From an uncultured Synergistales bacterium (GTDB lineage Bacteria > Synergistota > Synergistia > Synergistales > Aminobacteriaceae): a stretch of 9,082 bases of DNA. Every line of letters starts with the position of its first letter. The first letter of the stretch is position 1. The notes below the pieces were generated by a model, which was not told the DNA's origin, did not search any database, and saw only the letters and a list, made by a program, of their open reading frames with translations. Positions 1 to 6,634 of this stretch are shown piece after piece. The translations under genes were made by a program, and so were the position numbers. The stretch covers positions 1 through 9,082 of the forward strand of contig CALFXN010000180.1 of the NCBI GenBank assembly GCA_937957815.1, written 5' to 3'.

Positions 1-807
1 CATATAGGTCGTCGAGTTATCAACGACGCGCATCAGAGAAAGCTTGGGGTTTTCCTGAACTCTCTTGAGATCGTTCGTCGTAATCTGGTAAGCGATGTCT
101 ATCGCGCCGCTTTCGAGCTCGATCGTGCGGTTCGTCGCCTCCGGAATGGAGCGCATGACAAGCGTCTTGTAAGCCGGCTTCTTGCCCCAGTATTCTTCAT
201 TCCTCTCAAGCGTGATCCTGTCGCCCTTCGCCCAGCTCTTGAACTTGAAGGGACCCGTTCCGACAGGATTCATGCCGTAACTGTCACCCGCAGCCTCGAC
301 GGCTTTCTTGTTGAGAATGCTGCCGCACGTGTGCGTCAGAGCCATCAAAAACGGCGTGAAGGGGCGTTTCATCTTGAAGACGACCGTATAATCGTCAATG
401 GCCTCGATCGTATCGATATCGTCGACGTACTGGCGGATGGAGGCGCCTGCCGGGGTTTTTGCACGTTCAAAGGTGTACTTGACGTCGGCCGCCTTCATTT
501 CCTCGCCGTTATGAAACTTGACACCCTTGCGAAGGGAAAATTTATACGTCAGGTTATCGACGATCTCGTACTTTTCAGCAAGTTGCGGAACCGGCTTGCC
601 ATCTGGTCCGAGAGCAAGAAGATTGTCATAGACATGGAGGCACATTCCGGAAGTCGCAACATCATTCGTCGCGATCGGATCAAGAGTCTTTGCATCGTAG
701 ATGTTCGCGACGATCAACGTATCCTTCGCGAGCGCGACGCCCGCGAACGCGCCGGCGAAGATTGCCGCCGCTGCCGCAAGAAGTGCCAGTTTCGTGAAAC
801 GCTTCAT
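1..807 (-). CDS. Peptide/nickel ABC transporter substrate-binding protein, family 5 (N-terminal part)
   Basis: This is the solute-binding component of a dipeptide/oligopeptide ABC importer; the protein binds ligand outside the membrane and delivers it to the permease. The visible 269 residues run open off the left edge, and the family is usually about 500 residues, so roughly half is present. Residues 1-25 are a signal peptide: MKRF, a long Ala/Leu core, then ALA followed by KDTLIVA. There is no lipobox cysteine, which favours a periplasmic protein in a diderm. Family signatures are 'VKFHNGEEMKAADVKYTFER' around residues 90-110 and 'NPVGTGPFKFKSW' further on, then the 'ERNEEYWGKKP' motif. The ATG at 807 is preceded by AGGAGAT about 6 bases upstream, which fixes the start. 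Permease and ATPase genes would be expected beyond the left edge. The exact ligand cannot be read from sequence; peptides are most likely given the peptidase-like neighbours. Confidence 0.93.
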   Translation of the reverse strand, partial: MKRFTKLALLAAAAAIFAGAFAGVALAKDTLIVANIYDAKTLDPIATNDVATSGMCLHVYDNLLALGPDGKPVPQLAEKYEIVDNLTYKFSLRKGVKFHNGEEMKAADVKYTFERAKTPAGASIRQYVDDIDTIEAIDDYTVVFKMKRPFTPFLMALTHTCGSILNKKAVEAAGDSYGMNPVGTGPFKFKSWAKGDRITLERNEEYWGKKPAYKTLVMRSIPEATNRTIELESGAIDIAYQITTNDLKRVQENPKLSLMRVVDNSTTYM

Positions 808-883
808 CCTTCCATCTCCTTTTCTTGTGTGAAATTGAGTTCCCTCTTGGTGATGTTTCCCGCTGAAGCTAACTGCATTTCAC

Positions 884-895
884 TTACCCGGGTAA
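884..895. promoter_or_regulatory. 12-bp perfect palindrome, candidate operator
   Basis: TTACCCGGGTAA is a perfect palindrome in the divergent gap between the peptide-binding gene (start 807, minus) and the C26 hydrolase gene (start 1055, plus). It lies about 77 bases upstream of the former. A second short hairpin, ACCCAG at 911-916 with CTGGGT at 924-929, lies next to it and has no adjoining T-run, so it is not a convincing terminator. I see no clear minus-strand promoter in 808-1054. The palindrome could be a repressor site for the transporter gene, but that rests only on its symmetry and position. Confidence 0.3.
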
Positions 896-989
896 AAAGA
901 AACTGCCAGAACCCAGCAGAGGACTGGGTCCATTTGCCGATACTGGATTATGAAGGTTCCCGTCGTTTCAGTCAACTCAGTTTTGCGCT

Positions 990-995
990 TATACT
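990..995 (+). promoter_or_regulatory. Possible -10 element for the C26 hydrolase gene
   Basis: TATACT lies about 60 bases upstream of the GTG start at 1055. The hexamers 16 to 18 bases upstream match TTGACA poorly, so this is a -10-only call, possibly activator-dependent. Confidence 0.3.
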
Positions 996-1054
996 GTATT
1001 CTGCGTCATTGCTTCGCGTCCCCCGATATCCAACTTACAAGCGAGGTGTTTCGT

Positions 1055-1813
1055 GTGCGTTCTCCAATCATCGGCATTCCATCCGGCGTTCTCCGTTCGG
1101 CGGATCCCCTTTCACCGGTTCCCGAACGATGTTGCGTTCCGAAGGACTACATCGACGCACTCAGAAGATGCAACGCATGCCCTCTCATCGTTCCCACGGG
1201 AAAGGCGGACGGCTTCCCCGGCGATCTTTTCGAAATCGTCGACGGGATCCTTCTTCCTGGCGGTGCGGACGTCGACCCCGCCCTTTACGGCGAGGAGCCT
1301 CATCCGGCGATCGAGTATTTCGATCCGGAACAGGACGTTTTTCACATCGCGACGGCACTGGAAGCCATATCGAGAGATCTTCCACTCCTCGGCATATGCC
1401 GTGGAGAACAGATCCTCAACGTGGCTCTCGGAGGGACGCTCCATCAGGACCTTCCCTCGCTGCGGCAGAATCTCGTATGCCACGATCAGAAAGCCGACCG
1501 CCGCAACGCGACGCACAGCGTTCTCGCGGAAGAGAACTCGCTCGTCGCTTCCCTTTTCGGGGCGCGATTCAGGACCAACAGCTTCCACCATCAGGCCGTG
1601 AAAACTCTTGGCGACGGGCTCGTCGTCACCGCCAGGGCCTCAGACGGAATCATCGAAGCGGTGGAGATGAAGGAAAAAACCTTCGTCATCGGCGTCCAGT
1701 GGCATCCTGAGATGCTCGTCGCAGGAGGGGACGGGATGCTTCCGCTCTTTCGCCGCTTCCTCGAAGCGGCTTCCTCTCGAAGAAGCGAACGTCCCGTACG
1801 CGAAGGGTGGTGA
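1055..1813 (+). CDS. Gamma-glutamyl-gamma-aminobutyrate hydrolase family (peptidase C26)
   Basis: This is a class-I glutamine-amidotransferase-like hydrolase of the PuuD/C26 type, which cleaves gamma-glutamyl amide bonds (for example in gamma-glutamyl-GABA) in the cytoplasm. It has 252 residues, normal for the family. The oxyanion motif 'LPGGADVDPALYGEE' comes first, then the nucleophile elbow 'GICRGEQ' with Cys115, the family motif 'NVALGGTLHQDL', the 'NSFHHQAV' segment, and 'GVQWHPE' with His217 and Glu219 completing the triad. I chose the GTG at 1055 because GCGAGG sits 8 bases upstream and the protein then begins with the expected 'SPIIGIPSG' strand. The same frame is open back to an ATG at 950, but that extension has no family character. 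The downstream HD gene follows after 68 bases with its own -10. The substrate is uncertain; other gamma-glutamyl compounds are possible. Confidence 0.93.
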   Translation: MRSPIIGIPSGVLRSADPLSPVPERCCVPKDYIDALRRCNACPLIVPTGKADGFPGDLFEIVDGILLPGGADVDPALYGEEPHPAIEYFDPEQDVFHIATALEAISRDLPLLGICRGEQILNVALGGTLHQDLPSLRQNLVCHDQKADRRNATHSVLAEENSLVASLFGARFRTNSFHHQAVKTLGDGLVVTARASDGIIEAVEMKEKTFVIGVQWHPEMLVAGGDGMLPLFRRFLEAASSRRSERPVREGW

Positions 1814-1849
1814 GTTTCACCCCACCGCCCGGAACTCCCGAACCATGTC

Positions 1850-1855
1850 TATAAT
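1850..1855 (+). promoter_or_regulatory. Consensus -10 element for the HD protein gene
   Basis: A perfect TATAAT sits 26 bases upstream of the ATG at 1882, in the 68-base gap after the C26 gene. No -35 match is present at 16-18 bases spacing (that region is C-rich), so promoter strength is uncertain. Confidence 0.4.
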
Positions 1856-1881
1856 GAGTCACCGGAACGTGAAGGAAGCGA

Positions 1882-3117
1882 ATGGAGGGGATTGCCACGA
1901 TTACGAGATCACTTATTGAACGCGTTTTTTCTGCGGCCAGCATCGAGAGATGGAACGATCACCCCCATCCATCTTCCTTTTCCGAACTCGGCAAGCAGGC
2001 GCACAAGATGGTCATCGCATACGTTCTCGCGCGGAGAGAAATCGACCTTGGGCACGGCCCCATCGATTGGACGGAGCTCATTGAAGGAGGGATTTTCGAG
2101 TTCCTTCACAGGGTGCTCCTCACGGACATCAAGCCCCCGGTCTTTCACAGATTCATGGAAGACCGGGAACAGAGGCGAAAGCTCAACGTCTGGGTGGCAT
2201 CGCAGTACCGTCCCGACCTCGAGTACCTCCCGGGAGGCCTCTCCGGGCGTTTCGAGCGATATATCCTTTCCGATGCGACGTCACCGGAGCGGCGTATCCT
2301 GCGGGCCGCACACTACCTCGCGACGAAATGGGAGTTCGATTTCGTGTACGAGTGGAGCCGGAGGATGTACCGCATCGAGGAGACCCGCAAGGAAATCTAC
2401 AGCCAGGTCGAGGATCTCGCGGACATCCCTTCGGTCCGGGAGATCCTCACGGCCTGGGAGGCGCCCGATGACCAGAAGGGAGTTCTCGGATTCGTTTCCC
2501 TCGTCGGCCAGCTCGGATTCCAGAAGAGATGGGCGCAGACGCTGCGCATCCCGCAGACATCCGTCCTCGGACACCTGCTTTTCGTGGCGATCCTGTCGTA
2601 TCTCGTCGCACTCGAGATCGGGGCCTGTCCTCGCCGCGCGTACAACGACTTTTTCGGCGGACTCTTCCATGACCTCCCGGAGGTTCTCACGCGCGATATC
2701 ATCTCGCCGGTCAAGAATTCGGTCGAAGGGTTCGACGACATGATCCGGCGTTACGAGCGCAAGGCGATGGAGGGAAAGATCTATCCGCTGCTTCCGGAAT
2801 CGTGGATCGCCGAGATCGCGTATTTCACCGAAGACGAGTTCCGGAACAAGATATGGCCCGAAAGCGACGCCATGCCGACTGTTTTCGCGGACGCGGATAT
2901 GTCGGGGGACCACAACAATCCGGAATCGAACCCGCTTGACGGACGCGTCATAGAGGCCTGCGACAAACTCGCCGCGTATATCGAGGCGTCGCTCTCGATC
3001 CGGCTCGGGATTACATCCTCCGCACTCGTCGAGGGACGCGAGAAGATCTATCAGCGTTTCAACAGGTATACCCTGTCTGGGTTCCACATGGGGACGCTGT
3101 TCGATTACTTTCGATGA
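1882..3117 (+). CDS. YfbR-like HD phosphohydrolase with a degenerate N-terminal repeat
   Basis: This is a metal-dependent HD-superfamily phosphohydrolase resembling the YfbR/HDDC2 5'-deoxynucleotidases, which remove phosphate from deoxynucleoside monophosphates. The C-terminal half holds the complete site: Arg216-Trp217, His231 exactly 14 residues after the Trp as in YfbR, His263-Asp264, Glu267 in 'FHDLPEVLTRDIISPVK', and Asp361 in 'VIEACDKLAAYIE'. At 411 residues it is about twice the length of E. coli YfbR. The N-terminal half repeats the same pattern in decayed form: Arg23-Trp24, His41, 'GGIFEF' where GGLFHD is expected, 'LLTDIKPPV', and 'RILRAAHYLA' with His145 in place of the last Asp. 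The ATG at 1882 is preceded by GAAGGAAG. The 3' end overlaps the convergent M20 gene by 13 bases. The HD fold and active site are clear; nucleotide specificity is inferred. Confidence 0.85.
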   Translation: MEGIATITRSLIERVFSAASIERWNDHPHPSSFSELGKQAHKMVIAYVLARREIDLGHGPIDWTELIEGGIFEFLHRVLLTDIKPPVFHRFMEDREQRRKLNVWVASQYRPDLEYLPGGLSGRFERYILSDATSPERRILRAAHYLATKWEFDFVYEWSRRMYRIEETRKEIYSQVEDLADIPSVREILTAWEAPDDQKGVLGFVSLVGQLGFQKRWAQTLRIPQTSVLGHLLFVAILSYLVALEIGACPRRAYNDFFGGLFHDLPEVLTRDIISPVKNSVEGFDDMIRRYERKAMEGKIYPLLPESWIAEIAYFTEDEFRNKIWPESDAMPTVFADADMSGDHNNPESNPLDGRVIEACDKLAAYIEASLSIRLGITSSALVEGREKIYQRFNRYTLSGFHMGTLFDYFR

Positions 3118-4319
3118 CCCTCCCGGAGAAAACGAAGGCACGCTCCGGCGCAGACCGAGGAAGCAACCGCGATCGATCCTTCGTCCGGAGCGAATTCCGG
3201 TGAGTGGAGCGGGGCGGCATTCGCCTGCGAGGCCGTTCCGAGAAGGAAGTACGTTCCGGGAACGCGCTCGAGAAAGTACGCGAAGTCGTCCACTCCCATG
3301 CTCGGTTCCGTGATCTCGCGGACGTTCTCCCGCCCGAGGGCATCCGCCGCGCAGTTCCCGACGAACGCCGTGATTGCCGGGTCGTTGACGAGACATGGAT
3401 ATCCTTCGTGTCTCGTCAACGAGCATTCCGCTCCGAAAGCGGCCGCGACATCCGTCACGATCTCCCGGATTTTCCCGAGGAGACGTGAGCGCGAATCGCC
3501 GGAAAGGGTCCGCAAAATGCCTTTCATCGAAACGGAGTCGGCCACGACGTTCCGCGCTCTTCCTCCGGAAATCTCACCGATCGTGAGGACGGCGTGATCG
3601 CGGGGGTCGGTCATTCTCGCGACAGTGTGCTGCAATGCACAGACGATATGCGCCGCGACGACGACGGCATCGATCCCCCGCTGTGGTTCCGCGCCGTGAC
3701 ACCCTCGTCCGGAAATTCTAAAATCGAGCATATCCGACGCGGCACGGAAACGTCCGGGAGCCATTCCGACGCTGCCGACCGGCAGTTCCGGCGAACAGTG
3801 AAACGAGAAGATCGCATCAAGAGTCGGATCGTCGATCGCTCCATCGAGAATCATCGGAAGCGCCCCACCGGACGTTTCCTCCGCCGGCTGGAAAAGAAAG
3901 ACGACATTTCCTCGAAGGCGTTCGCGACGCCTCGAAAGAAGGCGGGCCGCCCCGAGGACTCCCGCAATATGGATATCGTGCCCGCAGGCGTGCATGATTC
4001 CGGGATTCCGCGACGCGAACGGGGCTCCGGAACTTTCAGTGATCGGCAACGCGTCCATATCCGCGCGGAGGCCCGCCGTCCGGCCGGGAGCGACGCCGCG
4101 AAGCACGCCGACGATCCCCGTCCCGGCGCACCGCCTCGTCCGGACTCCGATTCGCACCAACTCGGCCTCGATCATTCCGGCAGTCCGTCCAAGGTCGAAA
4201 TCCAGTTCCGGAAATTGATGGATCGCGCGCCGCACGGAAATCGGAACCCCGGCGTCATTACGCGCCTCGTCGAAAAGGGCGACCGCCTCGCCGGCGGTAT
4301 CGTGAAGAGCTATACCCAT
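3105..4319 (-). CDS. M20-family metal-dependent amidohydrolase / aminoacylase
   Basis: This is a dinuclear metalloenzyme of peptidase family M20 (HipO/AmaA/ILL2-like), which hydrolyses N-acyl amino acids or related amides in the cytoplasm. It has 404 residues, the normal size. It begins with the family pattern 'RRAIHQFPELDF'. The catalytic Asp is in 'LRADMDALPI'. Metal ligands are Cys112 and His114 in 'HACGHDIH', Glu148 in 'QPAEE', His174 in 'FSFHCSP', and His372 in 'LHSPEF'. I chose the ATG at 4319 because GAGGAG lies upstream and family similarity begins just after it. The frame is open back to an ATG at 4376, but that would add 19 unrelated residues and run through the divergent promoter. 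It could serve peptide or amino-acid catabolism together with the transporter and C26 enzyme, but there is no operon link. The acyl substrate is not determinable. Confidence 0.93.
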   Translation of the reverse strand: MGIALHDTAGEAVALFDEARNDAGVPISVRRAIHQFPELDFDLGRTAGMIEAELVRIGVRTRRCAGTGIVGVLRGVAPGRTAGLRADMDALPITESSGAPFASRNPGIMHACGHDIHIAGVLGAARLLSRRRERLRGNVVFLFQPAEETSGGALPMILDGAIDDPTLDAIFSFHCSPELPVGSVGMAPGRFRAASDMLDFRISGRGCHGAEPQRGIDAVVVAAHIVCALQHTVARMTDPRDHAVLTIGEISGGRARNVVADSVSMKGILRTLSGDSRSRLLGKIREIVTDVAAAFGAECSLTRHEGYPCLVNDPAITAFVGNCAADALGRENVREITEPSMGVDDFAYFLERVPGTYFLLGTASQANAAPLHSPEFAPDEGSIAVASSVCAGACLRFLREGHRK

Positions 4320-4337
4320 CTCCGTATTTCTCCTCTC

Positions 4338-4365
4338 TTGACGGGGTCCCTGACGCCGATATACT
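4338..4365 (+). promoter_or_regulatory. Sigma-70 promoter of the trx-ccdA-arsR operon
   Basis: TTGACG (4338-4343) and TATACT (4360-4365) are each five of six matches to consensus and are separated by 16 bases. The predicted transcription start is near 4372, giving a leader of about 59 bases before the ATG at 4431. It points away from the M20 gene, whose start lies 19 bases upstream of the -35. Confidence 0.75.
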
Positions 4366-4372
4366 GATACCG

Positions 4373-4390
4373 TCATTTTCCAGAAAATGA
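4373..4390. promoter_or_regulatory. Perfect 8-2-8 inverted repeat, candidate ArsR operator
   Basis: TCATTTTC-CA-GAAAATGA is perfectly symmetric and begins one base after the predicted start point of the redox operon. A dimeric repressor bound here would block promoter clearance. The AT-rich arms and two-base centre resemble ArsR/SmtB-type operators, and the third gene of the operon encodes such a repressor. Assignment to that repressor is inference. The site also lies upstream of the divergent M20 gene and could affect it. Confidence 0.5.
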
Positions 4391-4430
4391 AAATGAACTC
4401 TCACTGACCGTACGAACGGAGGAGATCGCC

Positions 4431-4841
4431 ATGTCCCCAAAGACCCGGAATGTAGTGATTATAGCGCTGGTTCTCGTTGCGGCCGCAGGAATCTTCGTAA
4501 TGCGCAGACCGGAAGATACGACCGCGAAGGAACGGCCCGCAGTCCCCGGGAAGCTCCCGCTCGTCATGATCCTTCAGTCCCAGAGCTGCCCCGCGTGCAA
4601 GCAGATGTCGATCGTGCTGAAGCAGTTCTCCGAAAAATACGGGAAACAGGTTCTCGTCGAAGAGGTCGACATCATGCGGAATCCGCAGCTGGCGCAGGAA
4701 TTCAAGGTCCGGTACATTCCGATGCTCGTCTTCAGGGACGGGCAGGGAAAGCTCCTCGGAACGCACGTCGGATACCTCCCCCTCGATTCTTTCATGAAAA
4801 AGCTCGGCGAGGTCGGGATCAGGGTCGACGAAGGGAAGTAG
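4431..4841 (+). CDS. Membrane-anchored thioredoxin-like protein (CPAC motif)
   Basis: This is a thiol-disulfide oxidoreductase tethered to the outer face of the cytoplasmic membrane. It has 136 residues. Residues 7-24 form one hydrophobic anchor preceded by Lys/Arg, followed by a short Pro-rich linker and a compact thioredoxin fold. The active site is 'SCPACK' with Cys53 and Cys56; it lacks the Trp and Gly-Pro of classical WCGPC. The cis-proline is Pro97 in 'YIPM'. GGAGGAG lies 6 bases before the ATG. It is the first gene of an operon: ccdA starts 4 bases after its stop and an arsR-like gene follows. The obvious partner is the CcdA protein, which would keep Cys53/Cys56 reduced. The final substrate is unknown; a disulfide reductase role, apocytochrome reduction or a stress function are all possible. 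Confidence 0.88.
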   Translation: MSPKTRNVVIIALVLVAAAGIFVMRRPEDTTAKERPAVPGKLPLVMILQSQSCPACKQMSIVLKQFSEKYGKQVLVEEVDIMRNPQLAQEFKVRYIPMLVFRDGQGKLLGTHVGYLPLDSFMKKLGEVGIRVDEGK

Positions 4842-4845
4842 GCGG

Positions 4846-5550
4846 ATGCTCCACTCCCTTTTCGAAAACATCTACGGCATTCTCCACAGCGCGACCTGGG
4901 TCGCACCCATGGCCGCATTTGCGTGGGGAATCCTGAGCATACTCCTGAGTCCCTGCAATCTTATGACGATCCCGCTCGTCGTCGGATATATCGAAAACGA
5001 CGAGGATCCAAGCCCGAAACGTGCGTTTTTCGCATCGCTCGCATTTTCGTCGGGTATTTTCGTGAACCTCGCCGTCGTCGGAATGGTTCTCACATCGAGC
5101 GGCATCCTCATGACGGATATCGGAAGAGTGACCAATTACGTCGTCGCCGTCGTCTTCATCGCGATCGGCCTCCATCTCGCCGGCGTCGTCCGGATCCCGT
5201 GGTTCATCGGACGGGGTCTGTCTGTCGGAAAAAGCGGAGGACTGAAGGGCGCCCTGATGCTCGGGCTCTTTTCCGGTCTCGCGCTGGGACCGTGCAGCTT
5301 CGCCTACGTCGCCCCGCTGCTCGCCCTCACGATGAAGACCGCAACGGCCAACCTGCCTCTCGCTCTCGCGCTCGTACTGCTGTACGCGCTCGGGCATTGT
5401 TCGGTCATTCTCGCGGCTGGAACGTTCACGTCCGTCGTCTCGCGGTATCTGCGCTGGGGCGAGTCCGACCGTCTCGACGTCGTCAACAGGATTCTCGGTT
5501 CCGTTATCGTCCTGATCGGTCTTTACTTCATTTACTCGGCGCCGCGGTGA
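4846..5550 (+). CDS. ccdA: CcdA/DsbD-like membrane thiol-electron transporter
   Basis: This is a polytopic membrane protein that moves reducing equivalents from cytoplasmic thioredoxin across the membrane. It has 234 residues and about six hydrophobic helices, normal for CcdA. The pair of redox cysteines, each after a proline, is present: Cys37 in 'LLSPCNLM' and Cys150 in 'ALGPCSFAY'. The two lie in equivalent positions of the two internal half-repeats. A third cysteine, Cys185 in 'ALGHCSV', is in a later helix. The gene starts 4 bases after the thioredoxin-like gene, with a modest GGAAG/GGCGG upstream. Its stop overlaps the region used as ribosome site for the next gene, so the three are probably translationally coupled. 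No cytochrome c maturation genes are nearby, so a role confined to the adjacent thioredoxin is more likely than general cytochrome c biogenesis. Confidence 0.92.
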   Translation: MLHSLFENIYGILHSATWVAPMAAFAWGILSILLSPCNLMTIPLVVGYIENDEDPSPKRAFFASLAFSSGIFVNLAVVGMVLTSSGILMTDIGRVTNYVVAVVFIAIGLHLAGVVRIPWFIGRGLSVGKSGGLKGALMLGLFSGLALGPCSFAYVAPLLALTMKTATANLPLALALVLLYALGHCSVILAAGTFTSVVSRYLRWGESDRLDVVNRILGSVIVLIGLYFIYSAPR

Positions 5551-5555
5551 CGGTC

Positions 5556-5942
5556 ATGGAGTCGCTTCTCGAAACGTTGAAGGCGCTTTCCGACAAGACG
5601 CGGCTCCGGATCCTTCTCCTGCTGCCCGGACACGAACTCTGTCTCGGACAGATCATGGCAACCCTCGAACTCAGTCCTTCGACCGTTTCGAAGCACGTTT
5701 CGGTCCTGAAGTCGACAGGACTCGTAACCGACAGGAAAAGCGGGAAGTGGGTCTACTGCTCGCTCTCCGGGAATCCCGAAGGGACACCGCAGGAATTGTT
5801 TTCCCTGATCGCCCGGGAGATCTCGAAGTCGCCGGAAGTTATCGAAGACCGGCGAAAACTCCAGAAGATACTCGAAATTCCGCCGGAAACGCTCTGTGAA
5901 CGTTTCCGGACGCGAAACCGCATCGGCCGAACTATAATATGA
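5556..5942 (+). CDS. ArsR/SmtB-family winged-helix repressor
   Basis: This is a small DNA-binding repressor of 128 residues. It opens with 'ALSDKTRLRILLLL', the usual first helices. Next comes 'ELCLGQI' at residues 27-33, where arsenic-sensing ArsR has ELCVCDL with two cysteines; here only Cys29 remains. The recognition helix is 'SPSTVSKHVSVLKSTGLV' (residues 40-57), followed by a beta wing ending in 'GKWVYCSL' with Cys68. Another cysteine lies near the C-terminus. With a single Cys in the helix-3 motif it may sense a thiol redox state or a different metal; that is inference from the operon. The ATG at 5556 has GGTGA just upstream, inside the end of ccdA; a GTG at 5547 in the same frame is an alternative start. 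It probably autoregulates the operon through the repeat at 4373-4390. Confidence 0.9.
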   Translation: MESLLETLKALSDKTRLRILLLLPGHELCLGQIMATLELSPSTVSKHVSVLKSTGLVTDRKSGKWVYCSLSGNPEGTPQELFSLIAREISKSPEVIEDRRKLQKILEIPPETLCERFRTRNRIGRTII

Positions 5943-5965
5943 AGACGGTCGATTCTATCAGAATC
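5933..5965 (+). promoter_or_regulatory. -10 element and inverted repeat upstream of lemA
   Basis: A perfect TATAAT (5933-5938) overlaps the last codons of the arsR-like gene; no good -35 lies 16-18 bases upstream. The leader then holds GATTCT-ATC-AGAATC (5951-5965), a perfect 6-3-6 inverted repeat ending 16 bases before the lemA ATG. It could be a regulator site or a small RNA hairpin. Both this and the repeat at 4373-4390 carry ATT-pyrimidine arms, but they are not the same sequence. Confidence 0.4.
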
Positions 5966-5981
5966 TCAGGGAGGGAACTCT

Positions 5982-6533
5982 ATGAACGCGCTGTACGTCA
6001 TTCTCGGAATTCTCGTCGTGATCGTCCTGTGGGGAATATCGATATACAACGGCCTCGTCCGCCTGTTCAACCTGAAGGACGAGGCGTGGAGCGGCATCGA
6101 CGTCCAGCTCAAGCGACGCGTCGACCTGATCCCGAACCTCGTCGAAACGGTCAAGGGGTATGCGGCGCACGAAAAGGAAGTTTTTCAGAAGGTGACAGAA
6201 GCCCGTTCCGCGATCATGAAATCGTCGTCGGTCGAGGAGAGGGTTCAGTCCGAGAACATGCTTACGCAATCGCTCCGATCCCTTTTCGCCGTCGCCGAAA
6301 ACTACCCTGAACTCAAGGCGAACGAGAACTTCCTCGACCTCCAGAAACAGCTCGCCGCCGTCGAGGACGATATCCAGATGTCACGAAGGTACTACAATGG
6401 CGCGGCGCGGGAGTACAACGTGGGCATCGCGAAGTTCCCCCACATTCTCGTCGCGAGGAACCTCGGCTATGTGAAGGCGCCCTACTTCGAAGCCGAAGAA
6501 CAGGATCGGGTCGTTCCGAAGGTCACCTTCTAG
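5982..6533 (+). CDS. lemA: LemA family protein
   Basis: This is a membrane-anchored LemA-family protein of unknown molecular function, 183 residues, typical length. Residues 3-22 form a single N-terminal hydrophobic helix ('LYVILGILVVIVLWGI'), followed by 'YNGLVRLFN'. The family core is 'DEAWSGIDVQLKRR' then 'DLIPNLVETVKGYAAHE', a helical bundle, 'SENMLTQSLRSLFAVAENYP', 'ANENFLDLQ' and 'RRYYNGAAREYN', ending with the usual 'FP' and aromatic C-terminal segment. AGGGAGGG lies upstream of the ATG at 5982. The common lemA neighbours (HtpX protease or a TPM-domain protein) are not present downstream; the next 450 bases hold a small RNA on the other strand. It may be transcribed alone from the -10 at 5933 or by readthrough from the redox operon. 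Confidence 0.93.
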   Translation: MNALYVILGILVVIVLWGISIYNGLVRLFNLKDEAWSGIDVQLKRRVDLIPNLVETVKGYAAHEKEVFQKVTEARSAIMKSSSVEERVQSENMLTQSLRSLFAVAENYPELKANENFLDLQKQLAAVEDDIQMSRRYYNGAAREYNVGIAKFPHILVARNLGYVKAPYFEAEEQDRVVPKVTF

Positions 6534-6634
6534 CCTTCCGGGGAAAATCTCGCTTCTTTTTCAGGATCGTCGCCGCGCTCGAGGTCGGGAAGGATATATC
6601 CCCTCACAGTACGCCGGTGATTTTCGGGAAGCAC
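6530..6634 (-). CDS. Possible 34-residue small ORF or gene remnant, convergent with lemA
   Basis: A minus-strand frame with a GTG start at 6634 encodes 34 residues beginning 'MLPENHRRTVRGYILPDLER' and ending in TAG at 6530-6532, overlapping the lemA stop. The open frame extends further upstream through a Lys-rich stretch ('GHKKKKRPALN') but finds no other start. A second, proline-rich minus frame (6637-6795) ends where this one begins, as though an A-rich run had suffered a frameshift. There is no good ribosome site. It may be a decayed gene; confidence is low. Confidence 0.15.
   Translation of the reverse strand: MLPENHRRTVRGYILPDLERGDDPEKEARFSPEG

Noticed and set aside
950..1054. Upstream extension of the C26 gene to an ATG at 950
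   Set aside because: The added 35 residues have no family similarity, would include the likely -10 at 990, and the GTG at 1055 has a good ribosome site.
331..1710. Long plus-strand open frame running from the peptide-binding gene region into the C26 gene
   Set aside because: It is antisense to the peptide-binding gene and then out of frame with the C26 gene; the translation is Arg/Ser-rich and has no family features.
2281..3426. Long minus-strand open frame across the HD and M20 genes
   Set aside because: It is antisense to the HD gene and out of frame with M20; the protein is Arg-rich shadow sequence typical of GC-rich DNA.
4320..4376. Upstream extension of the M20 gene to an ATG at 4376
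   Set aside because: It would cover the divergent promoter and operator and lacks a ribosome site; the ATG at 4319 has GAGGAG upstream and starts close to the family core.
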